64,000 nt of DNA from Mesorhizobium neociceri (GTDB taxonomy: Bacteria; Pseudomonadota; Alphaproteobacteria; Rhizobiales; Rhizobiaceae), in NCBI RefSeq assembly GCF_013520985.1, contig NZ_JACDTY010000017.1, positions 1 to 64,000 on the forward strand, in the 5' to 3' direction. Positions 53,602 through 62,514 of this stretch are shown in pieces. Under the pieces are notes generated by a model. It ran no database searches. It saw only the letters and a list, made by a program, of their open reading frames with translations, and had not been told where the DNA came from. Positions within the stretch are counted from its first letter, which is position 1; each line of letters begins with the position of its first letter. The position numbers were made by a program, and so were the translations under genes.

Positions 53602-54060
53602 CTAAGCGACGGGCATGGTGCCGTTGGCCGACATTTCGAGGACATCGAGCAGGATGGCCAGCCCGACACCGCAGGCAGTCAGGATAAGACCGGACATGAA
53701 GATGCGGTTGGCGCGTTCGTAGAGGGGTCGGCGCAACGAACTCACGTTGAGCAGCGAGGACAGTGCCCGCATCTGTAACGCGATGCCTACCACGATCGGC
53801 ACAACGGCGAGCAGGTCATAAAGCCCCCATGGCATGGGGTTCGCCGCCCAATGCGTAACGAAGCCGAGCGAAAAGGCAAGCAGGATGCCCACGACGGTGA
53901 TCGAACCGTTGCGGAAAATCGTCTCTATCAGCTCTTCCTTCGGATCGTGCTCGCCCAAGTGTTCCTTATCCCCTTTGCTCAGCCCGGGTCGGACCCAAGC
54001 TCTCGGGTCGTCCTTGAACATTGGCGCCAATTGATGGCCAGGAGCCGAGGCCGAACTCAT
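53602..54060 (-). CDS. Small membrane protein of unknown function
   Basis: 152 residues. A soluble N-terminus of about 50 residues (FKDDPRAWVRPGLSKGDKEHL) is followed by three or four helices (about 54-72, 78-98 and 118-142). KEELIETIFRNGSITVVGILLAFSLGF resembles small integral proteins of unknown function. No neighbour gives context. Confidence 0.5.
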   Translation of the reverse strand: MSSASAPGHQLAPMFKDDPRAWVRPGLSKGDKEHLGEHDPKEELIETIFRNGSITVVGILLAFSLGFVTHWAANPMPWGLYDLLAVVPIVVGIALQMRALSSLLNVSSLRRPLYERANRIFMSGLILTACGVGLAILLDVLEMSANGTMPVA

Positions 54061-54538
54061 AAGTCAATTGTCGCGACTGCGCCACCCTCTTCTCGGCCTT
54101 CCGCAACGTGAACGATGCAAGCGGCGGCTGCCAGCAGGTTCGGTGAGGGTCGCGACATTCTTGTGCAGCTTCGGGCACCAGAAGGTTGCCGATAGACACC
54201 CTCGGAAAGTTTGCTGCTGCGCTCGTGGTTGCTACGCCAGCCGTTGGTTCGGGATAGCCGTGCCTGCGCACACACGAACATGCAGAGCACTTCCCGCGTT
54301 CGATGTCTCGATAGAACAATTGGAACAGTAATTGCGCCGCGACGCAGACAGCCAAGCTCGTCAGCATGACGAGGTCGAGCCGGGCGAGGCTGTCTGCGAT
54401 GTGTCTTCCCGCCGCAGTGCGTGCGCCTTGTGGATCAGAGACCGCGCGATAGCACCGGCGCATCACCAATGGTGTCGCGCCATTCAGCTCATACGACACG
54501 CTTGTAGCCCGATCCGGGTGCATCAAACGGAGATTTCA
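54061..54538. other. No recognised gene upstream of the EipB-like gene
   Basis: A minus-strand frame of 186 codons overlaps this stretch but has no domain motifs, apart from one hydrophobic stretch (LVMLTSLAVCVAAQLLFQLF). It probably holds the promoter of the EipB-like gene. Confidence 0.3.
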
Positions 54539-55348
54539 ATGCTTGTTTCGACCCGGCTCATCCTTGTTATCGCTGTCCTCAGTGTCCTACCACTTCCGGG
54601 CACCGCCTTGGCAGCGCGCGTTCTGTTGCCTCATCGCGCTGTTTACGACTTGGCGCTAGTTAAAGCATCCGCCCCATCAGGGGTTGGCATGGTAACGGGT
54701 CGCATGAGTTACGAGTTCAGTGGCTCTGCCTGCGTAGGCTACACAACTCAAACCCGTGTGGTGCTTCGTGTTATTTCGGAGGAAGCGGACGGGGTAATTG
54801 ATCGGCAATCGACGACTTTCGAGGATCCCGGCGGCAAGTCGTTTTCGTTCGTGACCAAAAGCTATATCGACGAGGAACTCCAGGAGGAGGTGAGAGGGAC
54901 GGCGACACGACAGGATGAGGACGTCAAAGTCAAACTGGAAAAGCCGAAGCAACAGACTCTCAACATCGGCTCGACACTGTTTCCGACACAGCAGATGCTC
55001 GACGTGTTAAGCCGTGCCGATGCCGGCGAGATGTTTTATGAGACTAGACTGTTCGACGACAGCTCGGAGGCGATAACTACGAGCATTCTGATCGGGAAGG
55101 AGGCCGAGATCGAACAAAAAAACCCTGTGACGCCAGCTCTTGCGAAAGGTCGCGTCTGGCCGGTCACAAAGACCTATTTCGACGAGAGCGATAAGGAGGG
55201 GGTAACAGTACCACAATCTACCCTTAGATTCACCTTGCACGAGACTGGCATAATGCGCGACTTCGTGACGGACAATGGCGACTTCTCGCTTTCAGGCAAG
55301 ATCATCAGTCTTGAGGTCTCGGATATGAACTCGGCTACCTGCGAATAA
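54539..55348 (+). CDS. eipB: EipB-type periplasmic protein (DUF1849)
   Basis: 269 residues from the ATG at 54539 (GGAG seven bases ahead); an upstream in-frame extension lacks homology. Signal peptide at about 1-26 (VLPLPGTALAARVLL). Then HRAVYDLALVKASA, GRMSYEFSGSACVGYTTQTR, DGVIDRQSTTFEDPGGKSF and a final SATCE. The two cysteines, in GSACVG and SATCE, correspond to the conserved disulfide of EipB, a beta-spiral periplasmic protein of alphaproteobacteria needed for envelope integrity. A chromosomal copy is usual, so this may be an extra paralogue. Confidence 0.8.
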   Translation: MLVSTRLILVIAVLSVLPLPGTALAARVLLPHRAVYDLALVKASAPSGVGMVTGRMSYEFSGSACVGYTTQTRVVLRVISEEADGVIDRQSTTFEDPGGKSFSFVTKSYIDEELQEEVRGTATRQDEDVKVKLEKPKQQTLNIGSTLFPTQQMLDVLSRADAGEMFYETRLFDDSSEAITTSILIGKEAEIEQKNPVTPALAKGRVWPVTKTYFDESDKEGVTVPQSTLRFTLHETGIMRDFVTDNGDFSLSGKIISLEVSDMNSATCE

Positions 55349-55874
55349 GTAGCCACTCGGGAGCAAAAGGGTTTCTGATCGGCGCCGATTGCATCGAGCC
55401 AACTCTGCGCTGCATATGATTACGACAGTGGCTGTGTCCCGCGAGCCGTCGTCCGCTTTTTCGCTACGTTTCGATCCACTCGCACATAGCGCACACGAAA
55501 GTTGGCACGTACACAAAACTCTCCTCGGTTCAAAGGCGTTTTGGTCGCAGCAGGCGCTATGCCCAATGAAAGCTTCCGCGGATGAGACGACGCACGGACG
55601 GAACCGACTTTTGCCGAACTTGAAAAGTCGAATGGGCTTCATATTCGAGCGGTTCGCGCCGCCTTGGCGACGGCATGATCACCGGACTCACCGAGATCGC
55701 GCAGCATTCGCCTGGAATTGATCTCGCCATTTTCTCTCCGACGGTAGGCCTTGGGACGGAAGGCTCGCCCAAGCGTTCGTCCCTCAGGAGAAAACTCGTG
55801 ACTGACCATGAGTTGACTTAAGTACGGGGCAACCGCATATCTGCCAAAGCGCAGCGTGTAGCGGAGTTGGAATC
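55349..55874. other. No recognised gene
   Basis: Between the EipB-like gene and the MNT-HEPN pair. Frames on the minus strand here are antisense to the pair and have no motif. Confidence 0.3.
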
Positions 55875-56228
55875 GTGGTTGCCGGGATGGCCCACTCGCA
55901 CAGTCGGTTGAAGCGTCTTGCGTCGGATCGGGCAAGCGAGCGCCGTCGGTTGGCTGTCGCTCGCGCGCGGCTTGCCTGCAAGGCGCTCTCGGACATGGGC
56001 GTGACTGTACGTGTGATAGGATCGCTCGCCACAGGTCGTTTTGGCCCGGATTCCGACATTGATTTCCTCGTCGAGCACTGCCCGCGTCACCTGAAATACG
56101 CCATCGAGGGACTCGTCGAGGATTGCCTCGGTGGTCTGCCGTTCGATGTCGTCTATCTCGATGAAGTGCCTGCCCACAGGCTCGAGCGTTTGACCAGGGA
56201 GGCGGTCGATGCTGGGCATCTTCGTTGA
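55875..56228 (+). CDS. MNT-type nucleotidyltransferase (antitoxin candidate)
   Basis: 117 residues. The minimal nucleotidyltransferase motif RVIGSLATGRFGPDSDIDFLVE has Gly49-Ser50 and metal-binding Asp61 and Asp63. LPFDVVYLDEVP supplies the third acidic strand. The start may be Met5. Its 3' end overlaps the HEPN gene by 20 bases, the usual MntA-HepT arrangement in which MNT adenylylates or otherwise neutralises the HEPN toxin. Confidence 0.75.
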   Translation: MVAGMAHSHSRLKRLASDRASERRRLAVARARLACKALSDMGVTVRVIGSLATGRFGPDSDIDFLVEHCPRHLKYAIEGLVEDCLGGLPFDVVYLDEVPAHRLERLTREAVDAGHLR

Positions 56229-56712
56229 CATCAACAACGAGCTGGCCGACATCGCAAAAGAAGCGAAGATGCTGGCCGACAGTGTCAGGATATACGAAGA
56301 AGCAGCGAATGTCGGTCCTGTCTGGACTTGGCTTGCGGTCCAAGGCCTTGCTTCGGGTGTGGAGAAGATTTACACGGGCTGCGAACGTGTAATGGCGATG
56401 ATAGCGAGCGACATTGATGGTGCGAGAATTGACCACAGCGAGGGCTGGCATGTCTCGCTACTGAAGCGGATGGCCCATCCCTTCCCAAGCGTTCGGGACA
56501 CGGTGATTTCTGACGAATGCTTCAATGCACTCGAGAGGCTGCGGTCCTTCCGCCATCGGGAGCGGAACAGCTACGGCCTCACCCTTGATCCCGGGATTGT
56601 GCTGGAGCGGGCGGTCGAGACTGGATCGGCATTCGAGAAATTCCGATCCGAAGTGAACGAGTTCGCCCAAAAATTTAGCGGGCCGGACAATAATGGCAGT
56701 TGGAAGCCCTGA
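56209..56712 (+). CDS. HEPN-domain protein (HepT-like ribonuclease toxin candidate)
   Basis: 167 residues, all-helical. The HEPN catalytic motif R-x(4-6)-H is present as ERLRSFRHRERNSYG (Arg110 to His116). VGPVWTWLAVQGLASGVEKIY is the first HEPN helix pair. It is coupled to the MNT gene. It is probably an RNase toxin of a toxin-antitoxin or abortive-infection pair; the target is unknown. Confidence 0.72.
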   Translation: MLGIFVDINNELADIAKEAKMLADSVRIYEEAANVGPVWTWLAVQGLASGVEKIYTGCERVMAMIASDIDGARIDHSEGWHVSLLKRMAHPFPSVRDTVISDECFNALERLRSFRHRERNSYGLTLDPGIVLERAVETGSAFEKFRSEVNEFAQKFSGPDNNGSWKP

Positions 56713-57142
56713 CAGTCGACGGCTTTCCACTTTCGCAGCCCGGACGCGAGTTCGCTGAAATAAAGATGTAATTGCCTATTGATTTGGTGGCGTTTGCTCC
56801 CTAATGCCGTGCAATTGATTGAGCAGGTCGGCGACTGCCAGGGCGCGCGCTCCATCCGTTTTGACCCGCCTTATTTAGCTCCGAGGCGGTATTGTCGAGC
56901 GCGATTGGATGGTCAACGGCAATCGAAATGATCGGTCAAGCATCCGGCGTTCAATGTTGAAAACCCACCCGCTTCCTAGCTCGTGGTGCAAGTCTGCACT
57001 TGTTTTGCGCGAGCGCAGCGCTGCTTAGGCCCTTGAGCGGCGGCGTTAATTCCGCCAGTCAAATGATATTCTATTTCATATCGAATTCCGTGTCGATATA
57101 TAATTGCGGATCACTCTCTGCCACCAAACGGCCTTGCAATCT
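56713..57142. other. Intergenic, leader of hipBA
   Basis: No gene. The last 100 bases are AT-rich and contain TATCGAATTCCGTGTCGATA, a possible third, degenerate HipB site. Confidence 0.35.
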
Positions 57143-57191
57143 GATATGCAAAAGCATATCTGCGATCGAGACTGATATGTAAAAGAACATC
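57143..57191 (+). promoter_or_regulatory. Two HipB-type operators upstream of hipBA
   Basis: GATATGCAAAAGCATATC at 57143-57160 is a perfect inverted repeat (7-base arms, 4-base spacer), and GATATGTAAAAGAACATC at 57174-57191 is a second copy with two changes. Both are 18 bases long, 31 bases apart (about three helix turns); the second ends two bases before the hipB ATG. This is the expected layout for autorepression. Confidence 0.7.
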
Positions 57192-57193
57192 AA

Positions 57194-57841
57194 ATGCCCT
57201 ACGAAACAGAAGACATCATTAATGTGCTTAAGTCCGCGCGCGAGGCGAAAGCCTTGAGCCAGCGTGGCCTCGGCGCGCGCGCAGGCGTGCCTCAAAGTCA
57301 CATCTCCAAAATCGAGAGCGGGAAGGTCGATCTGCAACTTTCCAGCCTCATTCAGCTGGCGCGGCTCCTCGATCTTGAGGTGAAGCTCGTGCCGAAGAAG
57401 GCGCTTCCCGCAGTGGACAGTGTCGTGCGGTCGACCACGCCCCAGGCGACCAGCAAAGCAGCCGCGAGCGCCCTGAACAAACTACGCCAAGCTGAGATCG
57501 TCACGCAGACGCTGCGCACAGCTCTACCCAATGACTCGCAATTGCATCGCGCGTCGACGGTCCTGAGGGAGCTCCGCAGCATTCCCATTCAATTTCAGCT
57601 GATCGATGTCCAGGCGCTCAACAAGGCGCTCAAGCCTTTCGACGAGTTGCGGCGCGCCTTGGCACGGAGCGCAGCGCTTGACGAGGACATACGCAGGATC
57701 ACCGCGGCACCCGAGGTGGTCAATAAGCTGCGCGAGGCAACGGGATCGCTGCAGGCATTGCGCAATCGTCTCGTTCACGCTGTCAATGTAACGACAGCCG
57801 GCCCGAAACCAGCCTATGATCTGGAGGACGACAATGAGTGA
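57194..57841 (+). CDS. hipB: HipB-like XRE antitoxin/repressor with long C-terminal extension
   Basis: 215 residues. The XRE helix-turn-helix is LSQRGLGARAGVPQSHISKIESG (about 19-42). The remaining 150 residues are helical and Ala/Leu/Arg-rich, much longer than in E. coli HipB (88 residues), and form an additional domain. It should bind the two upstream operators and neutralise HipA. Its stop overlaps the hipA start (ATGAGTGA). Confidence 0.8.
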   Translation: MPYETEDIINVLKSAREAKALSQRGLGARAGVPQSHISKIESGKVDLQLSSLIQLARLLDLEVKLVPKKALPAVDSVVRSTTPQATSKAAASALNKLRQAEIVTQTLRTALPNDSQLHRASTVLRELRSIPIQFQLIDVQALNKALKPFDELRRALARSAALDEDIRRITAAPEVVNKLREATGSLQALRNRLVHAVNVTTAGPKPAYDLEDDNE

Positions 57842-59069
57842 TGTGTCCATCCTCGATGTCGCCCTGTATGGAAACAAGATCGGCACGCTCACGCTCCTGC
57901 AAGGAGACCGCTCGATCTTTGCATTCACCCAGGAATACATCGACGATGCGCGACGGCCGACCTTAAGCCTCTCCTTCAAAGACGATCACGGCGGGCTCAT
58001 CACCGAGCAACCAGCCACCCATGTTCAGGTATCGCCTTTCTTCTCAAACCTGTTGCCGGAAGGTCCATTGCGCAAGTACCTGGCAGAACGGGCCGGCGTG
58101 AAGGAGGTACGCGAGTTTTTCCTGCTGTGGGTGCTGGGGCGCGACCTACCCGGCGCCGTGACCATCACGCCGACGAACGCAGAGGCGTGGCCGCCCGCCG
58201 ACAACGCTGTCGGCGACGGCAGACAAAAAGAAAAGGCACTGCGGTTTTCGCTCGCCGGCGTGCAGCTGAAGTTCTCGGCCATCAGAAACAAGCGCAAGAA
58301 CAGCGGCCTCGTCATTCCGGCCAAGGGCGTCGGCGGCTCCTGGATTGTGAAACTCCCGGCTGAGCGGTTTGACGGCGTCCCCGAGAATGAATTCTCGATG
58401 ATGACGATCGCCTCTCGCATCGGCATCAATGTCCCTGAAATCGACTTGGTCCATGTCGACTCTCTGGAAGGGCTTCCCGAGGGGCTGGGGCGATTGCGCG
58501 GCGACAAGGCTTTCGCCATTCGGCGTTTCGATCGAGACGGCGAAGATCTTGTCCACATAGAGGACTTCGCGCAGGTCTTTCGCCGCTATCCCGACCAGAA
58601 GTACGAAACTGCGAGCTACCGCAACATCGCCACGGTCCTCGGGATCGAAACCAACGAGGAGAGCATCGCCGAATTCATCCGGCGGTTGGTTTATTGCACA
58701 CTGATCGGCAATGCCGATATGCATCTCAAAAATTGGTCGCTGATCTATTACGATCGCAGAACGCCTGCATTGTCTCCGGCCTACGATCTTTTGTCCACCA
58801 TCCCCTACATTCCCGATGAAACGGCGGCGCTGAAATTTGCGCGTACCAACAGGGTCAGCGAATTCAACGAAGACGAGCTCCGCTACCTGGCAGCAAAAGC
58901 ACGCCTGCCAGAGAAGCTGGTTCTCGATTGTGCCCACGAAACCGTGCAGCGCTTCCTCAACGTATGGAGCGCCGAGAAGAACAACCTGTGGCTCGGCAAA
59001 GACGTCGTCGATGCGATCGATCGCAACATCGCGATGGTTCCCCTCGCAAGGAAGAGGTCCATCGGCTAG
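57834..59069 (+). CDS. hipA: HipA-family serine/threonine kinase toxin
   Basis: 411 residues. N-terminal subdomain (VALYGNKIGTLTL, SPFFSNLLPEGPLRKYLA), then the kinase core SLAGVQLKFSAIR, GGSWIVKLPAERFDGVPENEF, FAIRRFDR, the catalytic loop CTLIGNADMHLKNWSLIY and the metal site LSPAYDLLST. HipA phosphorylates glutamyl-tRNA synthetase and halts translation. All motifs are intact, so the toxin should be functional and held by HipB. Confidence 0.9.
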   Translation: MSDVSILDVALYGNKIGTLTLLQGDRSIFAFTQEYIDDARRPTLSLSFKDDHGGLITEQPATHVQVSPFFSNLLPEGPLRKYLAERAGVKEVREFFLLWVLGRDLPGAVTITPTNAEAWPPADNAVGDGRQKEKALRFSLAGVQLKFSAIRNKRKNSGLVIPAKGVGGSWIVKLPAERFDGVPENEFSMMTIASRIGINVPEIDLVHVDSLEGLPEGLGRLRGDKAFAIRRFDRDGEDLVHIEDFAQVFRRYPDQKYETASYRNIATVLGIETNEESIAEFIRRLVYCTLIGNADMHLKNWSLIYYDRRTPALSPAYDLLSTIPYIPDETAALKFARTNRVSEFNEDELRYLAAKARLPEKLVLDCAHETVQRFLNVWSAEKNNLWLGKDVVDAIDRNIAMVPLARKRSIG

Positions 59070-59382
59070 CGGAAACTCTGCCTGCTCGTGGCCAGCGTCT
59101 GGACTGATTGATCCCGGAAGTGAAAACTGGCGGCGAAGGCGATAGCGGACGAGAATGGGTCCCCATTACTTGAGGCGAGCGAAGGTGTGTTGTCGATCTT
59201 GTGGCTTGGCGCTAAAGAATCGGATCGGAGTTACGCTTCATGCGGTGTCTCCATGAGCCGGAACCGCGGAGCGATGCCGTGCTGGACGAGGGGTCGCGGA
59301 ATCCCGCTCGAGCTATAGGCACTCTCGGCGAGCAGATGGCGGGCTGGCGCCAGGTTTGTGCTCGGCTCAGACGCGATTGTAC
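59070..59382. other. No recognised gene
   Basis: Convergent spacer between hipA and the omptin gene, with no clear terminator and no coding motif. Confidence 0.3.
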
Positions 59383-60342
59383 TCAAAACGTCAGCTTGAA
59401 GCCGGCCGACATGGTTAAGGCATAGAAGTCCAGGCCAGCGCTATCCTTGAAGGTCATGCTGCTTTGGGCGCCCTTCGAAAGCTCGTACGATGTCGTGTCG
59501 CCTTTCTCCCGGAAATACTCGTCGAAATTGCCGGTCAGGAAGAGGCTGGCGCGGTCGCTGATTCGATAATCAGCCTTGGCGCCGACCGAGATGAAGGGAT
59601 TGGTACGGAAGTCATATTGGCCCACCCTGCTCGGCCAGTGAAGGTCAATGGCGCGTGCGTTAATCGAAAGGCCGCCGCGCACGAGACCCGAGAGCGCCCA
59701 ATTGTCTAGTTTCGTGGTGGCTTCCACACCAAGGAAAAAGCCCGGATAGCGCTGTTCGTAATCGACGAGCGGTTCGTCGGGGGGAAACTTGCCGCGAGTG
59801 TCGCGAAAGCGTTTCACACTACCTACGTACGAACCGCCATAAGCGCTCCACTTCACGTTCGTGTATTTGAAGCCGCCATGCAGGTTGAGGGTCGTGACCT
59901 CGTCGATCGCGAAATCCCGGCCTGCTGCGAGGTCAAGGTTGATGTAGCGGTCAAGGTGAGTGTCGGGATGGATCGACTGATTCGACCAATCTGCAGCAGC
60001 AAAGCTCGGCGCCAATTCCAACCAATCGTAATCTTCCATGTGGCTGTTGCCAGAAAAACCTACCACGGCATTGGCTGAAAAGGTCCAGCCGTTTGCGTCA
60101 GCGGTGAGGCCGGCCGTCAGGACCGGCGCATTGGTTTGCCAGATCAATTTGCTGATACGGTTGCCCGCGCTGTCGAAGACAAGCTCGTCGGCCTTGAGCC
60201 ACGTGTAGCCGACGCCACCAAGGAACACGAGGCTCTTGTCGGGCGCTGAATAGATGGTCCGATCCGCTGCCGTGGCGAAGGCCGACCATGTGCAGACAGT
60301 GGCGAAAGCAAGAGTTGCAAATGATGATGTGCAGCGATTCAT
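59383..60342 (-). CDS. Omptin-family outer-membrane protease
   Basis: 319 residues with a signal peptide (about 1-26, SAFATAADRT) and a terminal phenylalanine (AGFKLTF). SHMEDYDWLELAP carries the aspartate pair of omptins (Asp83/Asp85 in OmpT), and IDLHWPSRVGQYDF the Asp-His pair of the other half-site. The beta-barrel proteases of this family cleave between basic residues and can destroy cationic peptides. In a rhizobium this could protect against plant antimicrobial or nodule peptides, which is inference. It is an isolated gene, convergent with hipA. Confidence 0.78.
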   Translation of the reverse strand: MNRCTSSFATLAFATVCTWSAFATAADRTIYSAPDKSLVFLGGVGYTWLKADELVFDSAGNRISKLIWQTNAPVLTAGLTADANGWTFSANAVVGFSGNSHMEDYDWLELAPSFAAADWSNQSIHPDTHLDRYINLDLAAGRDFAIDEVTTLNLHGGFKYTNVKWSAYGGSYVGSVKRFRDTRGKFPPDEPLVDYEQRYPGFFLGVEATTKLDNWALSGLVRGGLSINARAIDLHWPSRVGQYDFRTNPFISVGAKADYRISDRASLFLTGNFDEYFREKGDTTSYELSKGAQSSMTFKDSAGLDFYALTMSAGFKLTF

Positions 60343-61001
60343 AGGGCAGCCTCCTTGGCCCCCAGGGATCGGGATAGCCGTTGGTGATTTTTCGTTGAAC
60401 GTCGGCGGCTGTCAGCGCCGTTCGCCCGTACTGTTCGTCGCGTGGACCATTCCTGGGCGCTGGCGCGAAGACGTTGAACTTCGACGCGACGTCGAGGAAT
60501 CGCTTTGGTCACTGCCCTTTGTCTGGTGCGCCCGCGCTCGTTGCCCGTTTTTACATGGGTGGCCGCGGGCTGCCTTGAGCTGGATCAGTTTACGGCAATG
60601 GCGTGCTTGAATTTCGGTTCGCGAGCCCTTGCGGAGCGAATTGCGGTGGCGTCGTTAAACAAGTCGGCGGGACATCCGCAGCCCGGCGCGGCGCCTCGGA
60701 TGGGCTTTGTCCTGGCATGATAGCTTGCCTTGGTTGTTTGCTGGGGCTTGATCTCACCGAAGTGCCCTTCTGTAGCACCGGGCTTAACCAGGGGTTCGGC
60801 CTAGCGGTTCGACGTTGATCCAAGATAGCCTGAGAGCTATATTCGATCAGAGCCGTCATTCTGGTGGTCCGACAGCACGTTTGAGATGGCGCGATCGATA
60901 TCTTGACTGCCCTGCAGGGTTCCGATGCCGGCTCTCGCAATCGTGTGCCGTGTTTCGTCTGACGCAAGTGCGGTCCGCCAACATTACGGAGTTAAATTTT
61001 C
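60343..61001. other. Long region without recognised gene
   Basis: About 660 bases upstream of both the omptin gene (leftward) and the XRE-dprA operon (rightward). Open frames on both strands have no domain motifs. It must hold two promoters, which I could not identify. Confidence 0.35.
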
Positions 61002-61436
61002 GTGGCACGTGGTATCGAGATCCTTGCATCTGTGCCGCAGAGACAGCGGGACCACACCGAGGCGCTATATTCGAAGCCGACCAAAGAGGTAGAAGGTCTT
61101 CGGGCCCTGCGCCGCATAGCAGGCAAGGCCCAAGCTGACGTCGCTGCCGCTCTGAAGATCAAACAGCCGTCTGTTTCCAAGATCGAAAACCGAGCTGATA
61201 TGCACATCTCGACCCTTCGCAGCTATGTCGAAGCCGTGGGCGGAAAGCTCGAGCTGACCGTCAGGCTACCAAAGCACCCGGCCCTGCGCATCCATGCTAT
61301 CAGCGACCCTCGCTCCACATTCTCCGCAAATCTCGCTCCTCGTAGAACGTCTCTCGCCACGGCTGGACACGCCGACACCGTCCATCCGCAGCGCTTGACA
61401 AGGCTGTCGCCACAGAACGCTGAAGACCGGTCGTAA
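61002..61436 (+). CDS. XRE-family regulator
   Basis: 144 residues, starting with GTG. The helix-turn-helix AQADVAAALKIKQPSVSKIENR lies at about 45-67, followed by the HigA-like LRSYVEAVGGKLELTVRLP. The C-terminal 45 residues are unstructured-looking. It is the first gene of an operon with a dprA-like gene (19 bases on) and the HAD-phosphoribosyltransferase gene, so it probably autoregulates them. Confidence 0.75.
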   Translation: MARGIEILASVPQRQRDHTEALYSKPTKEVEGLRALRRIAGKAQADVAAALKIKQPSVSKIENRADMHISTLRSYVEAVGGKLELTVRLPKHPALRIHAISDPRSTFSANLAPRRTSLATAGHADTVHPQRLTRLSPQNAEDRS

Positions 61437-61455
61437 TTTTGAAAGGCGTTGATTC

Positions 61456-62511
61456 ATGATTGGCACCGAGACGCGAACCGCAGCTGGTATTCTCACGCTC
61501 ACAGCTTTGCGCGGCATCGGTCCGGCTACGGCCGAACGGCTCGCCGAGCGCTTTGCGCTCTTGGACGGCATCGTCGAAGCAGAGCCTGGGAAGCTTCGAA
61601 GCGTGGTGTCGGCCGCCGTCGCCGAGAGCCTTCACGAACCCGCCGCTCTAGTCAATGCCGGTGAAAAAGCCCAGAGGGTGCTTGATGAAGCCGAGCGACG
61701 TGGCGTGCGCGTCCTCTCTGTCTTCGACACCGACTATCCCGAGGCTCTTCGTTCCCTCTCCGATCGCCCTCCCATTCTCTTCGTTAAGGGCAAACTGCCG
61801 CCCCGCCGCAGCGTCGCCTGTATCGGGACGCGCGAGCCGTCCGAGTTCGGCGAAATCGTTAGTGATAGGATTGTGGAAATCCTCATCAGCGCGAATTGGG
61901 CGATCGTCAGCGGGCTGGCGATCGGAGTCGATACGCTTAGTCACCAAGCAGCACTGCATCATGGCGGGCGGACCATCGCCGTAATGGCCGGCGGTCTCGA
62001 CGCGATCTATCCGAGACAGAACGCAAAGCTTGCCGACGAGATTCTCGACAAGGACGGCGCGCTGATCAGCGAGCAGCCCTTCGGTGTGCCGCCGTCGCCG
62101 CGCAATCTCGTCCAGCGCGATCGCCTGCAGAGCGGGCTTTCGGTCGCGACCTTCGTCATGCAAACCGACATCAAGGGCGGGTCGATGCATACGGTCCGCT
62201 ACACGATCCAGCAGAACCGTCTGTTGTTCGCGCCAGTGCCGCAGGGCCGCCACGCCGCAGAACCCAAGAGCCAGGGCATTCTCGCGATGACGCAGTTTTC
62301 GGCGACCCGCTTTGCCGACATCGCGCGTGCCGAAGGCGACTATCGGCGTATTCTCTCCGAACGATATCCCAATGGCCCCGTGGCTGTGCCGCTTGCCAGC
62401 AAGGAGGACTACACCTCCATGCTTGAGCTGCTGGAAAATCGGTTGGGAGGTGATGCAGCCCAAGACGCGCCGGTTCGGCCATCGTCACCCACGCAGATGT
62501 CGATGCTCTGA
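61456..62511 (+). CDS. DprA/Smf-like protein (SLOG Rossmann fold)
   Basis: 351 residues. An N-terminal helix-hairpin-helix (LTALRGIGPATAERLAERF) is followed by the DprA Rossmann core: PPILFVKG, VACIGTREPSEFG, WAIVSGLAIGVDTLSHQAAL, GGRTIAVMAGGLDAIYPRQN, GALISEQPFGVPP, NLVQRDRLQSGLS and GSMHTVRYTIQQNRLLFAPV. The usual C-terminal winged helix is not evident; about 70 other residues follow. Chromosomal DprA loads RecA on incoming single-stranded DNA; divergent copies also occur in defence islands. It starts 19 bases after the XRE gene and ends three bases before the next. Confidence 0.85.
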   Translation: MIGTETRTAAGILTLTALRGIGPATAERLAERFALLDGIVEAEPGKLRSVVSAAVAESLHEPAALVNAGEKAQRVLDEAERRGVRVLSVFDTDYPEALRSLSDRPPILFVKGKLPPRRSVACIGTREPSEFGEIVSDRIVEILISANWAIVSGLAIGVDTLSHQAALHHGGRTIAVMAGGLDAIYPRQNAKLADEILDKDGALISEQPFGVPPSPRNLVQRDRLQSGLSVATFVMQTDIKGGSMHTVRYTIQQNRLLFAPVPQGRHAAEPKSQGILAMTQFSATRFADIARAEGDYRRILSERYPNGPVAVPLASKEDYTSMLELLENRLGGDAAQDAPVRPSSPTQMSML

Positions 62512-62514
62512 CCA

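Noticed and set aside
55639..56451. Minus-strand frame of 270 codons
   Set aside because: It is antisense to the MNT-HEPN pair and has no domain motifs.
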